A stretch of 64,000 nucleotides of DNA from Agrobacterium tumefaciens. Lineage in GTDB: Bacteria; Pseudomonadota; Alphaproteobacteria; Rhizobiales; Rhizobiaceae. The position numbers and the translations under genes were made by a program. The notes beneath the pieces were generated by a model. The model did no database searches. It saw nothing but the letters and a program-made list of their open reading frames with translations, and had not been told where the DNA came from. Position 1 is the stretch's first letter, and each line of letters begins with the position of its first letter. The DNA lies in contig NZ_CP039903.1 of the NCBI RefSeq assembly GCF_005221385.1, positions 1,798,001 through 1,862,000 on the forward strand, read 5' to 3'. Shown one piece after another: positions 46,301-54,747 of the stretch.

Positions 46301-46524
46301 ACTTCCTGATCGATGGTTTCGGGCGCCGCCCCGTCATAGGTGGTCCTGACGCTGATGATCGGCCGGTCGACATCCGGCAATTCGCGCACTTCGACACCAA
46401 CCAGCGCGGCAAGGCCGGCGACGACCAGCAGCGTGTTGAGGACCGCCGCCAGAATGGGCCTGCGGACGAACAATGCCGTAAAGGCGAGCTTGGAATCCTT
46501 AACCGAAGGCGGCGGTGTCGTCAT
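43375..46524 (-). CDS. RND family efflux transporter permease
   Basis: 1049-residue inner-membrane pump of the HAE1/AcrB-like family. Membrane segments alternate with two large periplasmic loops; the first helix, VRRPILAAVLNTLLVVAGLAALVGVEVRELPDVDRP, is typical, and DDAIVVLENIVRRRTEG and PLSFLPGQLGGLFREFGFVLAFAVG carry conserved family segments. The start overlaps the adaptor gene stop by 4 bp. No outer-membrane channel gene is adjacent, so a TolC-type partner elsewhere is assumed. Substrate unknown. Confidence 0.93.
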   Translation of the reverse strand: MTTPPPSVKDSKLAFTALFVRRPILAAVLNTLLVVAGLAALVGVEVRELPDVDRPIISVRTTYDGAAPETIDQEVTQTIEGAVARVSGVKSISSNSQFGTSRVTLEFGDNVDLAVAANDVRDAIGRVTNQLPDDADEPQIIKADSDSQPIMRLAVTSTTLSMEDLTKLVDDEIIDRLAAVDGVADVELYGDQEKVFRVDLNQAALASRGLTVTDVSNALASAALDVPAGSLKSTTQDIVVRATASLTKPEDFSNLLIKNNIRLRDVATVMLGADDESTSLRSNGVQGVGLGVIRQAQSNTLSISTGVKAAVDAMSANLPDGTRVVITSDDAVFIEGALHEVELALGLSALIVVVVLYLFLRDWRATLIPAITMPVALIGTIVAIYMVGFSVNILTLLAIVLATGLVVDDAIVVLENIVRRRTEGMGPRAAAVLGTQEVFFAVIATTATLAAVFIPLSFLPGQLGGLFREFGFVLAFAVGLSSIVALTLCPMLASRMLKEGLKEPTGPLAWFGNVFASTYKSTLSACLNNPLIVIVVALIFSGLSWIAFGMIQNELTPREDRASIMMRVTAPQGVSLEYTRDQLQRIEENLQPLRDSGEIRNIYSITGMNGSSNTGFMVLTLAPWADRERTQNQIAADVTSAANRVPALRGNAMQPNSLRIRGAGNGLQMAMVGSNYAALTAATQKLLLSMEESGLFDTPRFDNEPNQAQISVSIDRERASDLGIDITGLSRAMQSLLEGRSIVDVFVDGDAIPVRLLSSTRPINDPTDLENVFLKTGDGKIVPMSVIATLKENAVAPQLNREQQLASVGFTANLKDGVSLGEALQKVNELSQSVMPPGARLLPLGEAATLEENSSGMLLTFGFAIAIIFLVLAAQFESVLSSVIIMSTVPLGLACAVIALLVTGSSLNVYSQIGLVLLVGVMAKNGILIVEFANHLRDQGATVREAIEKATSIRLRPVMMTMIATILGGVPLVLAQGAGAEARIALGWVIVGGLGFATLVTLYITPVSYLLIARFAKPQADEEIRLHRELELAARRKALEEDKPLLAAE

Positions 46525-47687
46525 TGGCTGGCAACCTCCTCAGGCTTCGGCTGATTGCCGACGCGGACCGCGCCGCCTTCTCTCACACGCTGCAGACCCT
46601 CGATCACGACGGGCTCACCCTCCGCCAGTTCCGCCTTGACGAGAACGGCATCGGGGTTGCGCTGCACGATCTGCACCCGCACCTTGTTCGACTTGTTGTC
46701 GGTAACGCGCCAGACATAGGAGCCTTCCGCATCCCACTGCACGGCAAGCGGGTCGACCGAAGCATAGGTTTCCCCGGCAAAACGCATGGTGACGCCGAAG
46801 GACATGCCGGCCCTCAGCTCGTCTTTCTCATTGCCGAACTTCGCCCGGATGCGGATCGTGCGGCTTGCCTCGTCAACACGGTTGTCGACGGCCTCGATCT
46901 CACCCTTGAAAGCCTCGCCGGGTCGGGAAATCGACGTCGCCTCCACCGGCATGCCGACCTTTATCGCGGTTGCGAAGCGCTCGGGAGCCCAGAAATTGAC
47001 AAGAATTTCGGAACGGTCGTCAATGCTGACGATGGTCGATTGCGTGGTGACGTTGTCGCCGATATTGGCGGCAACGATGCCCGCCACACCTTCGATCGGC
47101 GCGACGATGTCGCGACGCTTGAGATTGAGTTCGGCCGTGCTCAGCGCAAGCTTGGCAGCCTCCTCGGCAATCTGCGCATCCAGCACGTCAAGGCGGGAAA
47201 CGGATTTCAGGTTCTTGTAGGAATTGGATTTTTCAACCGCGCTGCGCAGCGTGACCTGCGCCTTGTCGCGCTCGATCACCTGCTCCTCATCGTCGAGCCG
47301 CGCGAGCACCTGCCCCTTCACGACGCGGGCACCGGAGGAGGTGCGGATTTCCGAAAGCGTGCCGGAGGCCTGCGGCATGACAACGACCGACTGGATCGCC
47401 TCGCCATTGCCAATGGCATTCAGCCGGTCATTGACCGTACCTTTTTTGACGGGAGCCATGACCACCAGAGTGGTATTGCCGTTGCGACGCGCGCCGCCGG
47501 CATTCTGGCCCGCTGGCGTGCCGGAGGTTCCGGCACCGGATGCGGCAACCTCGATCGCACCGGCCGGCATTTTGCCAAGCCCGATGGCAGCGAGAACATT
47601 GCGGGCTTCGGGCGAATAAAAACCCCAGAGACAGAGCCCCGCTCCCACCACGGCAACACTGACACCCACCTGTTTCCAGACCCGCAT
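46521..47687 (-). CDS. RND efflux periplasmic adaptor (membrane fusion protein)
   Basis: 388 residues, first gene of the efflux operon. An N-terminal membrane anchor (MRVWKQVGVSVAVVGAGLCLWG) precedes a long linker rich in Gly/Ala, then the biotinyl-lipoyl-like halves (VVVMPQASGTLSEIRTSSGARVVKGQVLARLDDEEQ and RRDIVAPIEGVAGIVAANIGDNVTTQSTIVSIDD) flanking a short alpha hairpin, then the beta-barrel domain. ATG 47687 has GGAG upstream; an upstream in-frame extension is rejected. Confidence 0.9.
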   Translation of the reverse strand: MRVWKQVGVSVAVVGAGLCLWGFYSPEARNVLAAIGLGKMPAGAIEVAASGAGTSGTPAGQNAGGARRNGNTTLVVMAPVKKGTVNDRLNAIGNGEAIQSVVVMPQASGTLSEIRTSSGARVVKGQVLARLDDEEQVIERDKAQVTLRSAVEKSNSYKNLKSVSRLDVLDAQIAEEAAKLALSTAELNLKRRDIVAPIEGVAGIVAANIGDNVTTQSTIVSIDDRSEILVNFWAPERFATAIKVGMPVEATSISRPGEAFKGEIEAVDNRVDEASRTIRIRAKFGNEKDELRAGMSFGVTMRFAGETYASVDPLAVQWDAEGSYVWRVTDNKSNKVRVQIVQRNPDAVLVKAELAEGEPVVIEGLQRVREGGAVRVGNQPKPEEVASQ

Positions 47688-47797
47688 ATATTTCTCCGGT
47701 TGATCCGCGCAGTAAAATGGAGTTCCAAACCGAACACCGTTGGAACGTGCAAAGTATTCCCGCTTGCCTTGACGAAGGCAACGCACAAAACCGTTCC

Positions 47798-47811
47798 TTA
47801 CATAATTGTAA
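47798..47811. promoter_or_regulatory. dyad between the divergent efflux operon and AhpD-like gene
   Basis: TTACA-TAAT-TGTAA, a perfect 5-bp dyad in an AT-rich stretch, 110 bp upstream of each start. It is a candidate operator for the efflux operon; no regulator gene is adjacent. Confidence 0.35.
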
Positions 47812-47913
47812 TTTGTGATGAATTTTCGTCGGGACGCATCGCGCAGCCGTTTCTGTCGCGAATCTCCGCTGATCGGTTACTCTAAAAGCCGAAAACCATT
47901 CCCGGAGGAAGCC

Positions 47914-48324
47914 ATGAGCACGGTGACGAAAGCCGAAAATCCCGAAGCCGACCCACGCGTCAAAGCAGTGTTCGATGATATCCGCACCACCCGCAAATCG
48001 GATTTCATCAACAATATGTGGCTATACCTCGCCTTCGATCCCGATCTACTGGAAAACACCTGGGCCGAGGTCAAGGCGGTGATGGCGACGCCCTCGGCGC
48101 TCGATCCCTTGGTCAAGGAAATGCTCTATATCGCCGTTTCCGTAACCAATGGCTGCTCCTATTGCGCTCATTCCCACACGGCGGCCGCAAAAGCCAAGGG
48201 CATGACCACCGAACAACATGCCGACCTGATGCGCATTATCGCGCTTGCAGCCAAGACCAACCAGCTTGCGGTCGCGCTGCAAGTGCCCGTTGACGCTGCT
48301 TTCGATGCCGACAGAGGGGCTTGA
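47914..48324 (+). CDS. carboxymuconolactone decarboxylase (AhpD-like) family protein
   Basis: 136-residue all-helical protein. The redox-active CxxC of the AhpD-like branch is present (NGCSYCAHSH, Cys81, Cys84, His88), so a peroxidase- or thiol-disulphide role is likelier than ring decarboxylation. ATG 47914 has GGAGG upstream. Monocistronic, 102 bp before uvrD. Substrate unknown. Confidence 0.87.
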   Translation: MSTVTKAENPEADPRVKAVFDDIRTTRKSDFINNMWLYLAFDPDLLENTWAEVKAVMATPSALDPLVKEMLYIAVSVTNGCSYCAHSHTAAAKAKGMTTEQHADLMRIIALAAKTNQLAVALQVPVDAAFDADRGA

Positions 48325-48426
48325 GACGAAGAAAATGCCTTGGAATAGGCGTTTTGACTGACGATACCGGAATAAAAGCAGAACGCGGTTCTGGCCTTTA
48401 TATCCCGAATCACTACATTGGGCCGC

Positions 48427-50901
48427 ATGAGCAACAGTTTCGACGATATGCCGTTCTTCGATGAAGAACCCGCCGCACCGCGCAGGGCAACGAACAATGC
48501 CCCTTCGGAAAACGGCGGCGGGCTTGGCATTGCCGCCCGCGCCATGGCGGCGCGCGATCAGGCGCGGCCAGCACCTGACTATCTGTCCGGTCTCAACCCG
48601 GAACAGCGCGATGCCGTGGAAACGCTTGACGGACCCGTTCTGGTTCTCGCGGGCGCCGGCACCGGCAAGACCCGCGTTCTGACGACCCGCATCGCCCATA
48701 TTCTGGAGACCGGCCGCGCGTGGCCGAGCCAGATTCTCGCCGTGACCTTCACCAACAAGGCCGCCCGCGAGATGAAGGAGCGTATCGGTGTTCTCGTCGG
48801 CGGTGCTGTCGAGGGCATGCCCTGGCTCGGCACCTTCCACTCCATCGGCGTCAAACTCCTGCGCCGCCATGCCGAACTCGTCGGTCTGAAGTCGGATTTC
48901 ACCATTCTCGATACCGACGACGTGGTGCGGCTGATCAAGCAGCTCATCCAGGCCGAAGGTCTTGATGACAAGCGCTGGCCCGCCAAACAATTCGCCGGAA
49001 TGATCGACGGCTGGAAGAACAAGGGCCTGACGCCGCCGGATATTCCGGAAGGCGACAGCCGCGCTTTTGCCAACGGCAAGGGCCGCGACCTCTATACCGC
49101 CTATCAGAACCGGCTGAAGACGCTGAACGCCTGCGATTTCGGCGATCTTCTGATGCACCCGATCAGCATCTTCCGCCGCCACAGCGATATCCTGAAAGAG
49201 TATCACCAGAAGTTCCGTTATATTCTGGTGGACGAATATCAGGACACCAATACGGCGCAATATATGTGGCTGCGGCTTCTCGCCCAGCGCGCCAAGGGCG
49301 AACCGCAGAACGTCTGCTGCGTTGGCGACGACGACCAGTCGATCTATGGCTGGCGCGGCGCCGAAGTGGACAATATCCTGCGTTTCGACAAGGATTTCCC
49401 CGGCGCCAAGGTCATCAAGCTCGAGCGTAACTACCGCTCCACCGAACATATTCTCCGCGCGGCCGGCCATCTGATCGCCCATAATGAGGGCCGTCTCGGC
49501 AAGACGCTGTTCACCGAACGCAGCAGCCCTGACGATGAAAAGGTCGTGGTCCATGCCGCCTGGGATTCCGAAGAGGAAGCCCGCGCCGTCGGCGAGGAGA
49601 TCGAGCAGCTCCAACGCAAGAACCACAAGCTGAACGACATGGCCATCCTCGTTCGCGCCTCCTTCCAGATGCGCGAGTTCGAAGACCGGTTCGTCACGCT
49701 TGGTCTCAATTACCGCGTCATCGGCGGCCCGCGCTTTTATGAGCGCCTCGAAATCCGCGACGCCATGGCGTATTTCCGGCTGGTCTGCCAGCCTGCCGAC
49801 GATCTCGCCTTCGAGCGTATCGTCAATACACCCAAGCGCGGCCTTGGTGATACGACGATCCGCAACCTGCATGACTATGCCCGTGCCCGCGATATTCCGA
49901 TGCTGGCGGCAGCCGTCGACATCATCGAGACCGATGAGCTGAAACCGAAGGCGCGCAAGGCGCTGTTCGACGTGGTACAGGATTTCCGCCGCTGGCAGGG
50001 CCTGCTGGAAAACACCGAACACACCACGCTTGCCGAGCAGATCCTCGACGAAAGCGGCTATACCGCCATGTGGCAGGCCGACAAGACGGCGGAAGCCCCC
50101 GGACGGCTGGAGAACCTGAAGGAGCTCATCCGTTCGATGGAATCCTTCGAAAGCATGCGTGGATTTCTGGAACACGTCGCACTCGTCATGGACGCGGAAC
50201 AGAATGCGGAACTGGATGCCGTGTCCATCATGACGTTGCATTCCGCCAAGGGTCTGGAATTTGACACCGTCTTCCTGCCCGGCTGGGAAGAAGGCCTGTT
50301 CCCGCACCAGCGGGCGCTGGACGAAGGCGGCCGCTCCGGTCTCGAGGAAGAACGCCGCCTCGCCTATGTCGGCATTACCCGCGCCAAGAAGCTATGCCAT
50401 ATCTGGTTCGTGTCGAACCGGCGTATCCATGGTCTATGGCAATCCACCCTGCCCTCACGTTTTCTGGAAGAACTGCCGCCCGCCCATGTGGATGTGGCGG
50501 CATCCGACAGCAATTATGGCGGTTATGGCGGACGCGGGGGCTATGGTCAGTCCCGCTTCGACAAGGCGGAACCCTTCGCCAATAATTACTCCACCCCCGG
50601 CTGGAAACGTGCGCAGGCCAACAAATCAGATGCCACCCGCGATAATTGGGGCACACGCTCCGGCCATGCGGTCGAGCGGATTGGTTATGGCGAAAGCGGC
50701 CCGCGCACCCGCACGATTGATGGCGAGCTGGTGGCCAAATCCGTTGCCGACACACCATCGAAATTTTTTGTCGGTGACCGCGTCTTCCACCTCAAATTCG
50801 GTAATGGCAATATCTCCGCCATCGAGGGCAACAAGCTGACCATCGATTTCGACCGCGCCGGACAAAAGCGCGTGCTGGATGGATTTGTGGAAAAGGTTTG
50901 A
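48427..50901 (+). CDS. uvrD: UvrD/PcrA-type DNA helicase II
   Basis: 824-residue SF1A 3'-5' helicase of nucleotide-excision and mismatch repair. Walker A AGAGTGKT at residues 75-82, motif II VDEYQDTNTAQY, motif III GDDDQSIYGWRGA, motif V ITLHSAKGLEFDTVFLPGWEEG-type and motif VI RRLAYVGITRAK are all present. The C-terminal Tudor-like tail KFFVGDRVFHLKFGNGNISAIEGNKLTIDF, which contacts RNA polymerase in UvrD/PcrA, is preceded by a Gly/Tyr-rich linker. ATG 48427 is preferred over an in-frame TTG at 48418. Confidence 0.94.
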   Translation: MSNSFDDMPFFDEEPAAPRRATNNAPSENGGGLGIAARAMAARDQARPAPDYLSGLNPEQRDAVETLDGPVLVLAGAGTGKTRVLTTRIAHILETGRAWPSQILAVTFTNKAAREMKERIGVLVGGAVEGMPWLGTFHSIGVKLLRRHAELVGLKSDFTILDTDDVVRLIKQLIQAEGLDDKRWPAKQFAGMIDGWKNKGLTPPDIPEGDSRAFANGKGRDLYTAYQNRLKTLNACDFGDLLMHPISIFRRHSDILKEYHQKFRYILVDEYQDTNTAQYMWLRLLAQRAKGEPQNVCCVGDDDQSIYGWRGAEVDNILRFDKDFPGAKVIKLERNYRSTEHILRAAGHLIAHNEGRLGKTLFTERSSPDDEKVVVHAAWDSEEEARAVGEEIEQLQRKNHKLNDMAILVRASFQMREFEDRFVTLGLNYRVIGGPRFYERLEIRDAMAYFRLVCQPADDLAFERIVNTPKRGLGDTTIRNLHDYARARDIPMLAAAVDIIETDELKPKARKALFDVVQDFRRWQGLLENTEHTTLAEQILDESGYTAMWQADKTAEAPGRLENLKELIRSMESFESMRGFLEHVALVMDAEQNAELDAVSIMTLHSAKGLEFDTVFLPGWEEGLFPHQRALDEGGRSGLEEERRLAYVGITRAKKLCHIWFVSNRRIHGLWQSTLPSRFLEELPPAHVDVAASDSNYGGYGGRGGYGQSRFDKAEPFANNYSTPGWKRAQANKSDATRDNWGTRSGHAVERIGYGESGPRTRTIDGELVAKSVADTPSKFFVGDRVFHLKFGNGNISAIEGNKLTIDFDRAGQKRVLDGFVEKV

Positions 50902-51006
50902 TTCGAACGGTTAAGACAGGTTCGAGACAGCTTTTTCCATAGCCCGCGTCATGCCGTTGCAATAAAGAAATTGCTACACGACAGCGAAAACCGGGCGAGG
51001 ACCGCT

Positions 51007-51819
51007 TTGCATATTTTACCGAAAAGCCAGCGCAAGCTTGCCGTTTTCCTGATCAACATGGACAGCGCCACGAAGCGCCTTGAGGATATGACTGCCAGGC
51101 TCGACGCCATCGGGCTGCAGGCGGAGCGTATCGCCGGCGTCAATGGCCGCGAACTGAATTATCCGATCCCGGAATTCAGCGAGATTTCCTACATGCTCAT
51201 GCATGGCCGGCGCACCTCGCCGCCGGAAATCGGCTGTTATCTCAGCCACGTCGCCTGCGCCAATAAATTCATGGATGGCGACGCCGATATCGCGCTCATC
51301 CTTGAGGACGACGTGGTCTTCGACAATGATTTTCTGAATGCAATCGATGAGGCGGTGCTGAACGGCGGCGACTGGGATCTGTTGCGACTGACGACGGTCA
51401 GCAACGGGCGCAAATTCCCGTTTCGTCCGCTTTCCAATGGCCGCTCACTGGCCATTGCCCTGACACGGGAAAAGGGCTCCGGCGCTTATCTCGTCAACCG
51501 CCGCGCCGGAAAATGGATATCGAAACTGATCCCCATGCGGCTGGCTTATGATATCGCATTCGATCTGGAATATCTCGCGGGGCTGAAGGGGGCTTTCATC
51601 TACCCGCTCTGCGCCACGCAGGATGCGGATGGTGAGAGCCAGATCCAGAACAATCTGCGCATTTACCGCCTGCCGCGCTGGCGTTATTTCACCGTGTTGC
51701 CCTATCGCGCCTATCTGGAAACCAGCCGTTTTCTTCTCCGCGGCCTCCGCTTCGCCATCGCCAAGCTGAGTGTCGCGCTGCAAGGCGGCAAGGGCAAGAC
51801 TGCTCCCGCCGGCAATTAG
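51007..51819 (+). CDS. family 25 glycosyltransferase (LPS biosynthesis type)
   Basis: 270-residue transferase of the GT25 family, which adds galactose or glucose to lipooligosaccharide. RKLAVFLINMDSATKRLEDMTARLDAIGLQAERIAGVNGREL is the N-terminal pattern, EIGCYLSHVACANKFM and ALILEDDVVFDNDF (the acidic EDD metal site) follow, and the C-terminus has hydrophobic/basic segments. The start is uncertain: TTG 51007 has GCGAGG 6 bp upstream and is preferred; TTG 50971 is possible. No other LPS gene is adjacent. Confidence 0.82.
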   Translation: MHILPKSQRKLAVFLINMDSATKRLEDMTARLDAIGLQAERIAGVNGRELNYPIPEFSEISYMLMHGRRTSPPEIGCYLSHVACANKFMDGDADIALILEDDVVFDNDFLNAIDEAVLNGGDWDLLRLTTVSNGRKFPFRPLSNGRSLAIALTREKGSGAYLVNRRAGKWISKLIPMRLAYDIAFDLEYLAGLKGAFIYPLCATQDADGESQIQNNLRIYRLPRWRYFTVLPYRAYLETSRFLLRGLRFAIAKLSVALQGGKGKTAPAGN

Positions 51820-51829
51820 ACAAGCTGGA

Positions 51830-51949
51830 TCATGCCTCGCCGGGCGTAAAGCCGATGAGATAAACCGCGGCGATCACGGCTGCGAGAATGAAAATCGAAA
51901 TGACGAAAATCGTCATCCGGTTCAATGGCTTGCGCGTTGTTTTCTTCAT
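51830..51949 (-). CDS. small single-pass membrane peptide, unknown
   Basis: 39 residues, MKKTTRKPLNRMTIFVISIF... : a basic N-terminus and one strongly hydrophobic helix (residues about 13-32), then GFTPGEA. ATG 51949 lacks a strong ribosome site. Length and composition fit a small membrane protein; no family recognised, and it may be a chance frame. Confidence 0.5.
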   Translation of the reverse strand: MKKTTRKPLNRMTIFVISIFILAAVIAAVYLIGFTPGEA

Positions 51950-52105
51950 GGTGGAATAATGCGCGGCAGGGTCACTGGTTCCGTAGCGCACAGGATAATG
52001 CCGCCTGAAGCCGCCAAACGGTGCAATTCGATTCCGCTTCAGGCACATATCGGCTAAAGCTCGGGTACCTCTTCAGCTTTCCCGGCCCGCCATCACAGAC
52101 ACGCC

Positions 52106-52588
52106 ATGACAGACACGACGCATCCTCGCCTTAACCCGCTGCATCTTGCCGCCGCTTTCGCCAGCGGTTGCCTTCTGACCCTGATGGTGCATTTCAACGG
52201 TCAGCTTGCCCACTACGGCAGCGCGCTGTTTTCCTCATGGACGGCGCATGGCACAGGTACGGTGGCAGCGCTGATCTATCTGGCCATCATGCGACCGAAG
52301 AAAGACGCGGGCACACCGGAAAAACCGAAAGCGCCACTCTGGGCCTATTGCGGCGGGGTCGTGGGTGCGGCCATCGTCATCCTCACCTCCACCGCCGTCA
52401 ATTCGCCGCTGGCGCTTTCCGGCACCATCGCGCTGGGTCTCGGCGGACAGGTGATCTTCAGCCTGTTGGCCGATCTTTTCGGCCTTTTCGGCCTGCCGAA
52501 ACGGCGGCCGGATATGCGGGACATGGCAGCGGTGGCGCTGATCCTCTGCGGCAGCGCACTTATCATTCTTGTCGGGAGAACGGCATGA
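52106..52588 (+). CDS. DMT_YdcZ family small membrane protein, subunit 1
   Basis: 160-residue inner-membrane protein of the YdcZ-type drug/metabolite transporter group with five hydrophobic helices (LHLAAAFASGCLLTLMVHFNGQLA, TAHGTGTVAALIYLAIM, AYCGGVVGAAIVILTSTAVNS, LALSGTIALGLGGQVIFSLLADLF, AVALILCGSALIILVGR). Its stop overlaps the next gene by 4 bp. The pair probably forms a heterodimer, since each has half the helices of a full DMT exporter. Substrate unknown. Confidence 0.85.
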   Translation: MTDTTHPRLNPLHLAAAFASGCLLTLMVHFNGQLAHYGSALFSSWTAHGTGTVAALIYLAIMRPKKDAGTPEKPKAPLWAYCGGVVGAAIVILTSTAVNSPLALSGTIALGLGGQVIFSLLADLFGLFGLPKRRPDMRDMAAVALILCGSALIILVGRTA

Positions 52589-53010
52589 TCGTCTGGATCG
52601 CCATGGCCTTTGCCGGCGGCGTCTTCGTGGCGCTGAGCCGCCAGATCAACGGCCGCTTGAGCCTGTCGAACTCACCGCTTATCGCTTCCTTCTGGAACCA
52701 TATCGTTGGCTTTGCCGTGCTGACCGTCATCGGCCTCATCGTCGGCGGCCTCATTCCGCCGGGCGCGGCTGATGCCCCCTGGCTTGCCTTTATCGGTGGG
52801 CCGATCGGCGTTGTCTTCATCGCCTCGGGAAGCTGGCTCATCCCGCGCATCGGCGCGGTCAATACCGCACTTCTGGTCATCAGCGGCCAGATGGTGTCAG
52901 GCGTTGTGCTCGATCTTTTCAGCGATCATCCGCCGAAAATCTGGGCAAGCGCGCTTGGCATTCTTCTCATCCTCGCCGGCATGGTGCTGACACAGCGACG
53001 CAGCCGTTGA
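52585..53010 (+). CDS. DMT_YdcZ family small membrane protein, subunit 2
   Basis: 141-residue protein of the same YdcZ-type family: MIVWIAMAFAGGVFVALSRQINGRLSLSNSPLIASFWNHIVGF and IGVVFIASGSWLIPRIGAVNTALLVISGQMVSGVVLDLF. ATG 52585 overlaps the first gene's stop (ATGA). It is similar to its partner, consistent with an ancient duplication and heterodimer formation. Confidence 0.85.
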   Translation: MIVWIAMAFAGGVFVALSRQINGRLSLSNSPLIASFWNHIVGFAVLTVIGLIVGGLIPPGAADAPWLAFIGGPIGVVFIASGSWLIPRIGAVNTALLVISGQMVSGVVLDLFSDHPPKIWASALGILLILAGMVLTQRRSR

Positions 53011-53026
53011 TGAAATTCAAATAAGC

Positions 53027-54295
53027 TCAGGAATCGTTGCCGCGCGAGAACATGCTGAGCAGCGTCTTGCCACCACTTTTCCCGCCGCTGCTGGCAAGCG
53101 TCGGACGGTTGCCGTTGAGCTTGGGCACCACGACCATGCGCTTGACTTCGCCGCGTTTGAAGGCCGCAAGGAAGCGCGAATAATCCCGGAACACGACACA
53201 GCCATTCGATTCGCCGCGTTTCGCCAGCATGTAGGTATGGGCAAGAAGACCATCGCGGCCATGCGGGTTGACGCCGTTTTCCGGTGTCAGGCGAATGGCT
53301 TCGACGCCATGAAACCGCGCTTCGCGCATCGTCAGACGATAGCTGGAGGGCGGCGTAGAGCCGCGCATTCTGACGTGAACAAAGTCAGGATTGTCGCGCA
53401 TCTTGCCGATGCCGGAATGCGCTTCCAGCTTCTCGCCATTCGGCATGTGAACCGTTCCGGAGGAAATATCGTAAATGGCCGTGCCATTGCCGCGATCCGG
53501 CCACGGAACCGCATCCATCTTGCTCGGCTCGCGCATCGGATTATCAGGCTTTGCAAAGGCGAGCATGGCACCGGTGCTCTGCTTCGGCTGCTGCGGCGCG
53601 CGCAGCGGAACCGGCGCATCAAAATCGGGGGCTGAAGCAACGGCGGCCTTGGAAAGGGCGGGGCGCGGCGACGGCTCAACCGTCTCGGCCGCCGCCACTT
53701 CGGGCCGGAAGCTCGGAAGCGGCACATCATCAGGAAGCAGGCTGCTCGCCTCTTCCTCGATCTGCGGGCGTGCCAGCGCCACTTCGAATGCTGGATGTTG
53801 CGAGGCAGCGCTCTGATAGGCCACATCAGTGGTGCGCCCAAGCGCCGAATCGACGATTGCCGAAGGCCTGAGCGCGGCAAGTTCCTTCACCGTCGCCTGC
53901 CCCTTGGCATTCGCCGCCGCGCCAAAACGCTCACCGAATTCCTTAGCGCCGATCTCCGGCATGATGCCGGCAAGGCGAACGGCCTTCTGTGGGCCATGGC
54001 TGTGATCGCTCAGACGGGAAAACTTGCGGACGTGAATATCCCGCCCCGCCGCGTGGCCGATCGCCGTCTCGGCGGAATCGAGCCGGGCCACCAGCGTCTT
54101 TTCAAATTGCCCGACGCCATGTGAGGCGGCCGCCATGCTGTGCAGCGATGCGAAGGCAGCAAAGGCGAAAAGACCGGCAAAGGCACCGCCGCCGAGCAGC
54201 GCGGACATTCGGCCAAGCGAAAAGGATTTGCCTTTCTTGAGGCAGGACGACCCGGCAAGACCGGCGCCATTATAGGCCGCAGCAGAAAACGCCAT
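53027..54295 (-). CDS. DUF2778 (Tlde1-like, YkuD-fold) domain protein with N-terminal anchor
   Basis: 422 residues. A basic stretch and hydrophobic helix at about 29-50 (MSALLGGGAFAGLFAFAAFAS) suggest a signal anchor; residues about 60-270 are low-complexity, Ala/Pro-rich linker; residues about 290-400 are the catalytic domain, with GTAIYDISSGTVHMPNGEKLEAHSGIGKMRDNP, LTPENGVNPHGRDGLLAHTYML and the nucleophile motif RGESNGCVVFRDY. The family cuts or exchanges peptidoglycan peptides; in type VI effectors the same domain acts as a toxin. No immunity or T6SS gene is nearby, so a housekeeping cell-wall role is more likely. Confidence 0.82.
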   Translation of the reverse strand: MAFSAAAYNGAGLAGSSCLKKGKSFSLGRMSALLGGGAFAGLFAFAAFASLHSMAAASHGVGQFEKTLVARLDSAETAIGHAAGRDIHVRKFSRLSDHSHGPQKAVRLAGIMPEIGAKEFGERFGAAANAKGQATVKELAALRPSAIVDSALGRTTDVAYQSAASQHPAFEVALARPQIEEEASSLLPDDVPLPSFRPEVAAAETVEPSPRPALSKAAVASAPDFDAPVPLRAPQQPKQSTGAMLAFAKPDNPMREPSKMDAVPWPDRGNGTAIYDISSGTVHMPNGEKLEAHSGIGKMRDNPDFVHVRMRGSTPPSSYRLTMREARFHGVEAIRLTPENGVNPHGRDGLLAHTYMLAKRGESNGCVVFRDYSRFLAAFKRGEVKRMVVVPKLNGNRPTLASSGGKSGGKTLLSMFSRGNDS

Positions 54296-54747
54296 GATAC
54301 TCGTTACTCGAACCGTTCACGCACACCCGGCCAATGCCGGTGGGATTTTGGGGCATCCAAAGAGCGGTTGAACACCAAGCCGCTTTCGGAACTGACTGGT
54401 TCGAAGCATGACGAATTATGGTAACCAAAGTGTTTACGAGTCCCTGCAAAAATACTTCGTTAAGGTCTGCGCATGTCAGGCGAAGGCGAAACGATGACCT
54501 GTACGGGAACGGCGTGCATTGCATCGCTCGTCCTGAAAAATGCCCCGCGGGGCGTCATCGGCCTTTAAAGTTTCCGTCGCCGCATCGTCAGGTAAATTCC
54601 GACTTGGCCGGAAATTTGCTGTAAATGCGGCAGGACTGCGACGGGACAGGCCGCCGTCATCAACCAGCCACGTGTGCACAAAGGTTGAATGAGTACTTGA
54701 TCCGCCAAAGCCAGCTTGGCATCCTGCTGGCAAAAGGGAGGCATATC
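54296..54747. other. 452-bp intergenic region without a recognised gene
   Basis: It separates the divergent DUF2778 and pncA genes. Several short frames are open on both strands, including a 31-codon frame starting at 54473, but none has family features or a good ribosome site. A short GCCCCGCGGGGC palindrome is at about 54545. The AT-rich part near 54410-54470 probably holds the DUF2778 promoter. Confidence 0.5.

Noticed and set aside
48046..50307. Long minus-strand open frame (753 codons) opposite uvrD
   Set aside because: Antisense to all helicase motifs of uvrD; no ribosome site or domain signature.
54270..54733. Short frames in the 54296-54747 gap as genes
   Set aside because: Frames on both strands overlap each other, lack ribosome sites and resemble no family.
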